DNA of 64,000 nucleotides from Adiantum capillus-veneris (Eukaryota; Streptophyta; Polypodiopsida; Polypodiales; Pteridaceae), in NCBI GenBank assembly GCA_014529385.2, contig CM043971.1, positions 53,913,209 to 53,977,208 of the forward strand. The letters run 5' to 3'. Under the pieces are notes generated by a model. That model was not told the origin of the DNA. It did no database searches and saw nothing but the letters and a program-made list of their open reading frames with translations. Below are positions 1-11,378 of the stretch, in pieces (positions within the stretch are counted from its first letter, which is position 1; every line of letters starts with the position of its first letter). The translations under genes were made by a program, and so were the position numbers.

Positions 1-2602
1 TTGCAAATGCCTAATTTCGTTGTTGCCAAACAGTCTAATACATGTTTTTATTGCAGCCGATGAAGGATTCTGTGATAAAACCACTAGAACAACTCTTTCA
101 AACTTTTTGCCTTATCTCGAGAGCCACCATGACGTGTGTGTCTGAAATATGCATTTTTGGCCATGTAATGAGACTTTTCCAAGCCTTGGGTGTTCCAGAT
201 ACCTGGGTTTCTATACTTCTGAATGAAGTATGGTAAGTGATTGAAAATGATGTGCTGCAAATAAAAAAAATTGTCAGAAATTATAAACAACCTCTTAGCC
301 CTTATCATTTAAAAGGGTGCGTTAACAATACCATGTAATGAGTAATCTGAGTTTCAGTCCATGCTGACCTAAATGCTTTCTTTAGTAGAAGCTGAAGGTT
401 CTCCTTAAACTTGTTTAGATCATTTTGTGTCCACTCATCTTTGTCACACGTCTGAAAGAGCACATCGATGGAGCACCACACTTCACCCTTGGCATTGCGA
501 GTTGTGGGTTCTTGGTCCTTCACTGCCATATGGAGATTTTTCCATTTTGAAACTCAATTTTACTGACATAAGTGGACTGATATATCCTTCCACGCTTGGT
601 TAGCTTCCTATCTTTGACGCCTATTGGCTTTGATAAAAAAACGACGTGCCTTGACCCCACCAATAGATTATTTGCAAGGTACATCTTTATCATTGGTTGA
701 CCTTTTCTCATCCCGCTGGATTTTCACATTGTCCCCATGGAGACCCATCTCTAACAAAACTAGTTCAAGCGCTGCTACTGCAACCTTTTTGTTCTTTTGA
801 ACTCTTGATTTTCCAAGAAAACCCAATATACAGATATACCAACTTCTCCACAATTCTGCAAAGAGCATGCATTGTACAAATGTGGACATTTACAAGTGGA
901 ATGTCTAGAACTGGGTGGAAATTAGGATCCTCATTGTGGCAAGTAGGTGCCTTTCTCCACCATTTTGGGTCCATCGTCCTTGCAGGCTCCATACAATACA
1001 AGCATGGAGCATTTACCATAGCACCCATTCTACAATTATACATACACTTCAGTGTTTTAAGGTCACCTGCAAGATGCCATTGGACCTAAAAGTCTCCCCT
1101 CCCATTGACAACCAACAACTTTCCATGATTCATTTGTTTGTCAATGATATCAGGGATAGGGGTTCGATGGAACACCCAATATAACATGTCGTGGTCTTCT
1201 TTCTTTACCTTCAACATTATATCCACATGAGACGTTAAAGTAAATCTAAATTTAATCTCAAGAGGGCTCACCAAAGTTGTACAGAAAGTGGAAATGGAAT
1301 ACCTAAAAAGCACCAAGCCACAATATGTTGGTTTCTGATTGAACACTGAAGTATGAAGGATCATCAGTGGGGAATTTGAAAGAGCCCTATTCATCAATGT
1401 TATTGTGACTCATTCTAGCTTCTTCTCTTTGAGGATATCACACTCATCTAGCTTCAAAACAAAATGCAGAACTCCACTTGTCTCTTCAAATGCTATATTG
1501 TAGAACTCAACCATTCTAGTTTGCAACAAATTGAGGTCCATGAAGATATTGTTGTACTCATCGTAGGTTACACTTGTTCCTTGAGATCTATAAATACCAT
1601 CAATATGAAAGGGACATCCAATGAAATCTGTCTGTGCATGGTTGAGTTGAAGTCTCTCTTTCCAAACACTTGCTATTGTTGGTAGAAATTTAGACTTGAT
1701 TCCATTCTTCACAAAAATGAGGAGATTGACTGCTGAATAGCTGAGTACCCTCTCTTACTCACATCAAGTGAGTCAAGTGTGCCCTGTATTTCACTTGCAG
1801 GCACTTCACTCTTTGTAATAAAACGGTCAACAACATCCCGCTACAAAACCTTATACTTTTTGTCATGCATTATATCCTTTGCGAGACCACTTGTTATCAA
1901 AGGCTTCAAGTGCTTTCCTACATTCGCCTTTGGATCTATATTTTCTTTGTCTGGATATATAGCATGTGTACATAGAAAATATAACAGACATAAGAAAAAA
2001 CAATGTATAGTTGAAATAAACTAAAAGGTTCACAATCCTAACCTTAATGCTTGTATTCTTTTCTTGAGACCTCTAGAGCCAAACTTCAAGGTTTCAAGAT
2101 TCCGTAGTCTCTTCTTTCGCAGACGAGCACCCAAGCTTGTATCTTTCCTTTGTAAGTTAAACACTTTTTCTTGAAATATTTGTATTTCTTGTGTGCACTG
2201 CAAAAGGGTTTTTTGATCCTCACAATGCAAAGTAGAAAGTCGTATAATCTCATTTTCTTGATGCTGAACCATGCTTTTCTAAATTTTTGATTTTCCAATT
2301 AGAGCTTTGCAGTATCCAAGTAAACCATTCTGTCTGTCACCTACAAAGGTCAATAAAGTAGTTGGATTTAAAAATGCAATGGAGGCATTGGTCATAGGAT
2401 TCAAAGGATAGAGGGATCTATTTGTCCATAAATCTATGTGTTTTGCTCCTTCTACTCTGAGTCTTGCTTTCTCCGTTTGTGTTACTGTTGTGTTTGTTTT
2501 ACTACGCTTGCATAAAGGCTCATGTTTGGGATTCAAATCAACATGTAGATGATATTTATGATGTTTAGTGAGAAGGTTTGAGGTGGTGGATGAAGAAGCC
2601 AT
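1..2602 (-). pseudogene. broken gene for an uncharacterised transposon-like plant protein
   Basis: The minus strand carries a long protein in several frames, starting at an ATG at 2602 and running off the left edge. The N-terminal part (2602-2030) is basic and helical and looks like a coiled coil. The middle (1712-1086) is stop-poor in pieces. The region around 1043-765 has a Cys/His motif with CLYC, CHNED and then HICTMHALCRIVEKL. The C-terminal pieces lie at 529-332 and 254-84. A GT-AG intron fits at 331-255 on the minus strand and joins the last two pieces. Frame changes and stops (for example near 305, 711 and 1397) show that it is decayed. I do not recognise a named family. The CxxC...HxCTxH pattern resembles proteins of unknown function that recur in genomes of early-diverging plants and behave like transposon genes. 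It is probably the coding part of a DNA transposon, but I found no terminal repeats. Confidence 0.5.
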
Positions 2603-4836
2603 TAATACACAATCAAGAAAATCAAGAAACAAAAGAGTATAGCACCATTACTTCCTAGACTATTACTGCATACATCGTATGTAAAAGAAATTCCTTCCAA
2701 TATGATGAGATGCATTCAATATAACTAAAAATGGACATTCCATCAGTCATTACGGCCGTTATGACTCTGTGAAAAGAATCCACTTGGAGTACACTTTTTG
2801 AAAAACACGTTTCTTAAACAATAGTTTTTAAACCTGCTTTTTGAACATGGAAATCCTACTTCACTCTCCTTTTATTGGACAATACGCTACACACTTCTTT
2901 TGAAAGCGGGATAATCTGTCACTTAATCCTGTTGAATGCTGAATTCGTTAAGAGGAAAAGTAACAGACCTATAAATAAAGTGCATAATACCTACTTAGGT
3001 ATACTGTCGCTTATTATATACTCGTCTTTGGATAACTTTTTTGCCTTTGAAGAAATTAACAAGCCAATATGCAAATTTTGTAATAATGAATTCCTGCAAA
3101 AAGGACTGGTTACTAGTATTATAAAATCTATTAGCTTAAATAGCTAGCTAGGTGCCAGAATTGATCCTGGTTTACTTTGCAATCTATTAAGGAAGTAGGC
3201 CCATACCTAATGGGTCTACGGCCTCATTAGGTATGTGCCTAGGTATGGGTGGGCATGCGTGCACGTGTGTGCGTGCACACACACACAAATGTCTATATAG
3301 GAGAAATTTTAGGCCTTATCTTCTTATAAACCAAAGTAATGGACTTGCTTATCTCACACCTAGTATTGCTTGTAATTGCTTTGAGTTTTTGGCCGGCCCT
3401 ATACTTTTTTCATGGCCGGATAAATACACATGTGTATGGGTCCCTTTGGGCTTTTTTTTTTTAACCTCACTTAATGGTTATTAACTTCCGACTCTTAGTT
3501 GAAGTAGGGTATGGTTTTCAAAATTGGTTGATTTTCTTGCCTGCATAATTACGAATGGCGAGCTCTATCTACAAGTGGTTTGATTCCACCCTATTCTGGA
3601 GTGCAGTTGGTTGTTGGCAGCTCCATTCAATGCAAGCAAAAAAATGATATATGACTGTTGATTGGGCATGGCAGTGGGGTGGAGCTGCATTTGTATAGAC
3701 AAGTTGTTGGTTACTAACATCTTTGATCATTCAATCCTATTTAAAGGTGAGGGTTTTCCCTCACTTAGTAGGCTATGTATATTCTGTTTGTGGTTGATGT
3801 GTCGAGGTTGCCTTGTTTGAGTGGATGTACTTTATGTGTGATACACTATCGCTAAAGGGAAAGATGAGCAACATGTTTTGGAGGCTCATTCTTTGGCTTC
3901 ATCTCAGGGGGAGTTCTTTGGCTTGATGTGTGAATTTTTGATGTTAATACCTCTTTGCTTCATACATGAAAGAATATTGACATTTCTAAATGAATGGCTA
4001 TGAGCTTATGGCATGGGTATGCTTGCGATGTTGCTGGGCAACTCTAGTCTAGTTATGTTTTCTCAAGATAAAGCGATTACTATTGTAAGAGGCTAGAGCC
4101 TATATTGGTTGAGGACTTTTTATTGAGAATTGGTTGGTGGGTTGCTTGGTATGTAGTTGGAAACAAATTCTCACTGGTTCTCTAAGGTTTGCTTGATATC
4201 ATGCATAACAGATATATGATGGGATTACCTGGCTTCATGTACATTTGCTGGTCTGTTTGAATTTGCCTGAGTTGTTTCCTTTTTGAGGGATACCTTGGGA
4301 TGATATGCTGTGTTGTTTCCTTTCCGAAGGGTACCTTTGGCTGGTATGCTGCTGTAAACCGCTCTTTTGGCTTCCACCTGGGCTAGCATGGGTTTTACAT
4401 TATACTTCTTTGCTCCATTTGGGATTCAACCTAGTGTAAATAAAAAGGTTCACTTAACCTTGTATAAGGAAGCTCTTGCAACTATGCTACTGATATGTGG
4501 CTATTCTTGGTTAGTACTAATTACCAGGTTGTTTAGCCATCTATTTTAGCAGATATAGTTGAACATTAGTTCCTATTGGCTGAAACCTTAGCATAAATGG
4601 TTTTTTTATGTTGTTTAAGTTCTGGTATACGGAAAACTAATGAAATTATGCTATCTATTGACTTCTTGAAACATTGAAAAAGCATGGCTGGGTTGATTGG
4701 GTTACCTTATTTTTGTAGGACTCTATAGATTTACTTATTTCAAAATATAAACTCCTTTGAAAACAATGTAGATGTCTAGCCAGTGGTGATGACTTTAGTA
4801 GATGACTATTTCAGTTGAGGTAGTTTGGATGAATTC
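2603..4836. other. AT-rich stretch without recognisable genes
   Basis: No frame here resembles a known family and all frames are short. The only structure I see is the imperfect hairpin at 3197-3240 and a short alternating purine-pyrimidine run near 3255-3287. The text reads like old, decayed transposon or intron sequence. Confidence 0.5.
3197..3240. repeat. imperfect inverted repeat (hairpin)
   Basis: Two arms of about 20 bases, each with the core CATACCTAATG or its complement, face each other across a 4-base loop. About 16 of 20 positions pair. No function can be assigned; it could be the remnant of a small fold-back element. Confidence 0.5.
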
Positions 4837-5048
4837 TTGACAAAAGATGGGGTATGGTTACAATATCTTATAAAGCTAATCTATGCATGTGTTCTTAGAT
4901 ATGCAGGATTCTTCGACAAGAGTTTTTTTGAAACTGAGTGGGTTGACAGAAGATGGGGTATGGTTACAATATCTTATAAAGCTAATCTATGCATGTGTTC
5001 TTAGATATGCAGGATTCTTCGACAAGAGTTTTTTTGAAACTGAGTGGG
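4837..5048. repeat. tandem duplication, two units of 106 bp
   Basis: The unit running from TTGACA(A/G)AAGATGG to CTGAGTGGG occurs twice head to tail with a period of 106 bases. By eye only one base differs near the start of the units. Near identity in otherwise decayed surroundings suggests a recent local duplication by slippage or unequal exchange. The duplicated sequence has no recognisable coding content. Confidence 0.9.
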
Positions 5049-6689
5049 TTGATTTTTCTTGGAGTTTTACTCAATAAAATTTCGTGGTTTACTACTTTAT
5101 CTGCTTCTTTTTGGCACGATTAATATGTTTGGGTGCATAGACATGATGTGGTGATCTTGAGGGGTTGCTTTGTCTCTTGTTATCCTTTGCTACAAGAAGC
5201 AAGAGGGAGTCACTTTTGAAGGACCAAACTACATAGTTTTTGTTCTTACAAATACTGGTTTGGATGGTTCTTTACTGTCTCAGCATGTTATATCATACCT
5301 TAGCTTGTATGTGTATTACGTATAGTTTTTTATTATTGTGATCTCGAGTTCCTCGGAAGTTTGTTAGAATCCAACCATTTACTTTCTGGTGTTGCTCACG
5401 ATTATGCCAAAACTTGTCGGGGTTTTCTTGAATACATGAGTGGGTATATGAGGGTTTTGATACTAATAAAGCCCAAAATGATTTGTTGTTTTTTACCAGG
5501 ATATACCAAATTATAAGCTGGCTGCTAGAATGAGTACTATAATTGATCCTATCAATTAGGGCATAGATCTTGGCAAAGCATAAAGTGGCTAGGACAGATT
5601 ATGTGGCCTCATTTGCGGCTAAGAACATGGCTCATACTAGGAAGAGAGCCTTTCTGAATAAAACTTGCAAGAATAAGGAGTTTAATTATAAAGACCTTTA
5701 GCACACGAATACTTCTAATGCTAATAATTGGCAATTTGTATGTAACTATGCATCAATAGACTGTTGAGTTTTGTCTATGATGGTGTAATTGTCTACCAAA
5801 GTCTCTTGAAATTTCTCTTTCAATGAAAGTTTACTTGCACAAAAAAGTTGTACCTTTGTGACATGGATAACAACTAGGATGCCCATGCATCACCTACAGA
5901 GCCAATGCTAATGTAATGCTGTGTGATTCTATGGGTGTAGTGAGGGCAAAAGGCAGAGGAGGGAAGTGAGAGCATCTTTTTTCATCTACTTGCCACATTC
6001 CAAAAAAGGGCTTGCCAAGGAATGTTCATCAACAAGATTTCCCCTCAATCAACACATAGAAAAGAGGGAGAAGAAGAATCTGCCCACAAATGGCATAATC
6101 CTAGTCTCCAAAGTGCATTGTAGAAGTCTCTTTGCACCTGGATATTTGACCTTATTAAAAAAGTTAACTTGTGCCAATTTTAGGCCCCTCTTTACAAGCA
6201 TGTCATGAGCATGTTTTTTAACTACCTTATTCGATGCTAAGCTATGTACAAACTAAATTATTGGGTGGCGGCCATGCTGGCAACTGTGAGAAATTGTGAG
6301 ACTACTCCACAAACCTCCTTGAGATCCAAATTACAATTCAATCGGCCGTGCATTAGTTAAACTACTAACCACAAGAATAACAACCAAGTATAAACAAGTC
6401 TAGCTATCCCAATTTTCATGATGCTGCTGAACCACACCATCATGGTGATTTTTGAGGTATCCCAAATCAATCACTCAAGAGGGTGGACAAAAGCATAACA
6501 TTTCTACTATTGATAGTATTCTGCATGTAATTTTGTCCTTTTGTGAATGTTCGTTCGCATTGCAGACGTTTGGAAAACATGCATTTTGTCATCTTTTATG
6601 AGTTGCACTATGTAACATACATTGGTTTTGTGTAGTTTTTCATCTTCACATGCAACTTTTGTATTCACTAACCATGGTTGACAATAGTG
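5049..6689. other. no recognisable gene
   Basis: Short frames only, including one of 80 codons at 5966-6208 that matches nothing I know. I see no repeats or promoter that I can defend. Confidence 0.5.
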
Positions 6690-8105
6690 ATGTTTTCTAC
6701 ATTGTCTAATGAGGATAAATTGGATAGGGACAACTACCTACTTTGGGCATACATGTCACAACGTCTCCTTGTTGCTAAGAATGTTTGGAACATTATGTGG
6801 GGTTAAGATGTTATTCCAATATAGATTATGTAGATGATGCTCCATGTTGTAGCAATTCTACTAAAGTTGTTTTGCCTACTGTTGAGTAGGCACATTAGGA
6901 TGATAAAGATGTGCAGGTTCATGAGTTGATTGTGATTTCTATAAAGTGTTCCAATACTCCACACTTGTGCTTAGTACAAAGAGCAGAAAAAAGCCTAGGA
7001 TAGACTAACTTTTTGTGTAGGCCCTAATTTAGTAACACTTGCTTATCTACATAAGGAGTTAGACTCAAAGGTTACACATGACGAGGATGATATGGATGTA
7101 TTTCTAGTGAAGATTCAAAATCTCAATGAGTACTTCATTTCTAGTGGTGAGGTAGTTCATGAAAGTTAAATTATACAAATAGTTTTTGAAGTTTTGGTAA
7201 ATTCTTATGGAAGTTTTGCCTCCACCTTAAGACTTGTGACACTGAAAAAGTGTGATTATGTGAAGGTTGATGGTCTTATCTCTATATTGTTGCAAGAGTC
7301 CCATCTAGAAAAGAAAAGAGCTAAGTAGCATGCTATTGTACAAGCATTGGTGGCCACACATCAAAAGAAAAATACCAATGTTTCCACCTACAATGCTTCT
7401 TTGAGTATTAGGCCTACCCTTGTAGCTACTACTTCTTCAAATAGAAATCTAGTGATAAGGCAAGAGCAATTGAAATGCCATTATTGTAAGACAATTTATT
7501 ATCCCCGGGGAGGTCACCTAATAAAAATGTAACCTATCACGTGAGTTCAACAGAAGGGTATTTAAAGTTCTTGAAACTTACATAAATATATATACAGAAG
7601 GGCATTATTTCTTCAAATTTGAAAAAAACTTACAGATTTTAAAAGAAAAGGGTACATTATATTCTTAACAAAATTCACAGATAAGGGGTTTTACAAACAT
7701 GTCTTGAACGCACGTGATATGGTAGTTTTACACATAGTGAACCCCCCGAGTTATTATCTCATCAAGAAATATCATAAGCTTAAGGCTAAAGAGGTAGAAA
7801 GAGGCAAACAAAACCATTGTAGATACTTTTTCAAATTTAAATTTGGCAAATGTTGTGCGAGATGCAAAATGGGCTCTAAGAGCCCAACACCTTCTATTGA
7901 TGATGCATAAAATACCTTTCATATGTTCAATGTACTAGAGATATCTATGCCATTTATTAAGGTGGCTCTTGTTTCTTCCATAGAGTTTCCAATTCTATTA
8001 CTTTTGTGCTATATTCACCAAGGATTGTGGTTTATGTGCAAACTAACCTAGTGCCTTAGATGCCATACTATGGGCCATTTGGTGAGGGATTTTCCTAGAG
8101 GATGA
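6690..8105 (+). pseudogene. Ty1/copia-type gag, decayed and interrupted by a MITE
   Basis: From the ATG at 6690 the translation begins with a UBN2-type gag start (KLDRDNYLLWAYM). It continues with DMDVFLVKIQNLNEYFISSGE, as in the copia gag family, and with LLQESHLEKKRAK. Several in-frame stops break it. The zinc knuckle begins at about 7475 (CHYCKTI) and resumes after the inserted element at 7751 (LIKKYHK). The usual Gly-His pair and the last Cys are now Tyr. A second knuckle, CLRCHTMGHLVRDFPRG, lies at 8052-8102 with its last Cys changed to Phe. No protease, integrase or RT follows, so only the gag end survives. A related gag is present at 59860-60330. Confidence 0.75.
7504..7750. mobile_element. 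247-bp MITE with 8-bp target-site duplication
   Basis: The element starts CCCGGGGAGGTCACCTAATA. Its other end, read on the opposite strand, starts CTCGGGGGGTTCACTATGTG, and both arms go on to a shared TATCACGTG(A/C)GTTCAA. The 8-bp direct repeat TTATTATC flanks it exactly (7496-7503 and 7751-7758). Removing the element and one repeat rejoins the copia zinc knuckle in frame, which supports the boundaries. It has no coding capacity. The 8-bp duplication fits the hAT superfamily, but the termini do not start with the usual CA, so the superfamily is uncertain. Confidence 0.85.
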
Positions 8106-8397
8106 GAGTAGAGACATTAGTCATAGAAAAAACAAGCCTTCTCGGCTGCAACAGAGCCATCAGAGTTTTACGTAGTAGCAAGGTGCTGCACAATCAAATG
8201 ATAGTCTAGATAAGAGGAGTTAAGAGTAAGTAGCGAGTAGTCATACCAATCAGTAGGGACAAAGACAAAGATAGAGATTGGTAGGCAAATAGGGTCAAGG
8301 GTAGCATGTCCTTTTTTACATGGAAGTATTGAGGTAAAGGATTGAGGAGGTAGAGCAGCCTCCAAATAGACCTCCTAGTGGGACGCTACCATACCAA

Positions 8398-8701
8398 GAT
8401 CAGGAATTTATATTGAGTATCTGGACAAGCGAGTAGAGCATAAGGATCAAAAGTCAAATCATTTTGGGATAAACTTGAGGTGCCCCAAGAGAGTCCAATT
8501 TAGTATTTTATTGATTCTTTGGAGATAGAATCTCACACATGCCTCTCAAGATCAAGAATTGATATCGAGTATCTGGACAAGCACGTAGAGCATACAGATC
8601 AACAGTCAAATCATTTTGGGATCAACTTGAGGTGCTCCAAGAGAGTCCAATTTAATATTTTATTGATCCTTTGGAGATAGAATCTCACACATGCTTCTCA
8701 A
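8398..8701. repeat. tandem duplication, two units of 152 bp
   Basis: A unit starting GATCA(G/A)GAATT and ending CACACATGC(C/T)TCTCAA occurs twice head to tail with a period of 152 bases and about 90% identity by eye. Both copies contain stops in all likely frames, so this is not an intact protein repeat. Confidence 0.85.
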
Positions 8702-9706
8702 GGGAGAATGAGGGAGCAAGATATCAAGTCTCTTTTTTTAGTAGATGGGTTTGAGTATTCAGTGGCTTTGCTTCACCTTTGGATGTTCCATTATCCATGT
8801 GGCTGCCATCCCATTTCTTTGAGATTCCCAATAAATCCTTGGGGGATGGTCCATTATGTGTCAATGTTTTCATTTTGAAGTGGTCTTCAAGAGATAAGGC
8901 CCAACCATTTTAGGTGTAGAGAAAGCACCTCCTATCAGATACATGTTGTAGAGCTTGCTTGAACTCCCCTGGATAGAGACTATTGACTATGATGCTTTAC
9001 AAAAGTAGATGCTCGTAGATGCCAACAATTTAATAGTCAAGTCTCTCACTTTTATGAGTGGTAGGTTAGTGGTGGCATGAGAAATCAAGAGATCATTGTC
9101 ATAGTATGTTTCTATAGAGATATGCATCCTACGTTGGTGTATCACCTTCTATCTTGATGGAGTGGATGCAAATGATTTAGAGGCACAACTTAGGGGCTTC
9201 TCAATCCCGTGGTTTCTAGGAGTTGCTTCAAGATGGCTTTTACTATTATATAATTTTGGTTTCTAGCATTGGACTCGCTATTTTGCTACATTGCCAAATG
9301 CAGATAGAGCTTTTGGGATATTTTTGTAGGCTTCTCATAGCACTTTAGCTTCTACACCATCTTAATAATTGATTATATCTTATCATTGATGTATCATGTG
9401 CTCATCCTGTGATTGTATGGGTATTTAGGATTTTTTCCATATTTCTTGTAGATTGACCTATGGTCAAATTTTATGTCATGCAAAGGGTAAAAAAGGATGT
9501 GGAGATCAAGTGAGGATTGGAACATAGATGGACATAAGATGAATGTCTTTTTGCTGAAGCCATGCCTTTTAACCTCACAAAGATTATGTTGAAACTTCTT
9601 GGAAAATGTTGCATTGTTTCAAGATGCAAATAGGTCTGCCAAATTTTGCAAATGGGGTTTATTAGAGGGTATCTAGGGAGATACCCTCATCAAAAAGAAA
9701 GAAAAG

Positions 9707-9710
<4 letters not shown>
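8702..9710. other. no recognisable gene
   Basis: The stretch downstream of the tandem duplication has no frame I can place. It is probably decayed retroelement DNA. Confidence 0.45.

Positions 9711-9782
<72 letters not shown>
9711..9782. repeat. (TC)36 microsatellite
   Basis: Uninterrupted TC dinucleotides for 72 bases, with a shorter CT run just downstream near 9802-9817. Confidence 0.98.
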
Positions 9783-9784
<2 letters not shown>

Positions 9785-10260
9785 TTTTGCTTTTCATGTG
9801 GCTCTCTCTCTCTCTCCTTCATATTTCCACGTGGAGATATATATATTTCTCTCTTTTGGATGGTGCCCGTTGCCATCTCTCTGTCGGTTAAGGGTCCGAG
9901 AGAATATTGGCCATAGAGGCACTCTCCTGTGGAGGGTGATGTTGGTGCATTTGCCACGATGGGAAGAAGAGAAGATGTCTCCTTCCACCTCTATCTCATG
10001 CTCCAGCAGGCAGCTGTGCTCCTCTTCCGCAAAGCAGGGAAAGGTGTACTCACATGGCCGGACATCCCTTTGTCATTTTCTGCAGGGTGTGGCATAGCAG
10101 CACCTCTGTGCTCCAAACAAGAGTAGTAGAGGAGCAAGCACAGAGGAAAATGCAGGGGGCACATGCCAAGCCAGGTCTCAGAGAATGTAGGTTGAGGGCG
10201 AGGTGGCCTTCTCAATTTTCAAGGCAAAAAAACATCGTATTATCTTGTGGCAAGTTAGTA

Positions 10261-10262
<2 letters not shown>

Positions 10263-10317
<55 letters not shown>
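10263..10317. repeat. (TG)27 microsatellite
   Basis: Uninterrupted TG dinucleotides for 55 bases. Confidence 0.98.
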
Positions 10318-10319
<2 letters not shown>

Positions 10320-10548
10320 AGTTATCTACTTATATTACCCATAGACGAACACATACATGTTCAAAGACCAAGGTAACCAGATAAATACAAGTCTATTGTA
10401 CAAAACAAACTTAGATAGCATGATTTTGTACAAATGAATAACATCCGGTTGGTACAAGTCACCATCCTAAAAGGTGGAAAATCCTTCACAAAATTTGAAC
10501 CAGCAGCCAACAATCTTCCACATAGTAAAGCAACCAAGAAGCTGAACC

Positions 10549-10552
<4 letters not shown>

Positions 10553-10604
<52 letters not shown>

Positions 10605-10618
10605 CCCCCCCCCCCCCA
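10553..10618. repeat. (TC)24 followed by poly-C
   Basis: A TC run of 48 bases passes through CCTC into a run of about 14 C, a compound pyrimidine tract. More TC-rich sequence follows to about 10760. Confidence 0.95.
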
Positions 10619-11329
10619 TTACTTCTTCTACTTTGTGTCTCACCTATTGTCGCTCTTTCCCTTTGTCCTCCCTCTCTCTCCCTCTCATTTTGTGTGGCTA
10701 GCTTGCTCTCATCCTACTCTGTGTGTGTGTGTCTTTCTCGTTTTCTCTCTGTATCTCTCTCACATAATTTACAAAATCATTAGTATATGAAGAAAGAGGT
10801 GTAGGGTTCAAGTAGACAATATAATAAAAAAATAAAACACAATTTTTTCCACCAAAAAAATATATATACAGAGCGACATAAGGTGAGAGATGGGATGTAC
10901 TAACACATTCATAAAGATGGTGTTAGATGTGTGCATTTATGGTTTTTGTATATATATTTACATGTGGACCAAAAACTAGTGATCTTGGAAACATTATTTT
11001 TTATAACAACGCTATCTTTTTCATGGCGTGTATGTTTCCATGACTTGCACTAGTTGTTCACAAAGAATGGTTTCCTCCTCCTTGTTGATTATGTTCCAAG
11101 CTTTCCATACGCTTATTGCATGTTATCCATTCTCACTCAGCTCTAACATGCCATTAATGTCCTTTTTATCACGTTTTTGGTAAGGAATATAATACATCAC
11201 GATCAAATTGAAACCTGTGATGATCCGTTGTCATGTGGCCCTTCGACCAAGGTTTTGACAATGTACATGTTGAAGGTAAGGCCATCTCTAGCTTCTAGGA
11301 GGTCATGTCTAGCTCATACATAATGTGTT

Positions 11330-11331
<2 letters not shown>

Positions 11332-11374
<43 letters not shown>
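11332..11374. repeat. (GA)21 microsatellite
   Basis: Uninterrupted GA dinucleotides for about 43 bases. Confidence 0.95.

Positions 11375-11378
<4 letters not shown>

Noticed and set aside
9646..9957. Open frames over the (TC)n tract
   Set aside because: The Ser-Leu and Arg-Glu translations are artefacts of the dinucleotide repeat.
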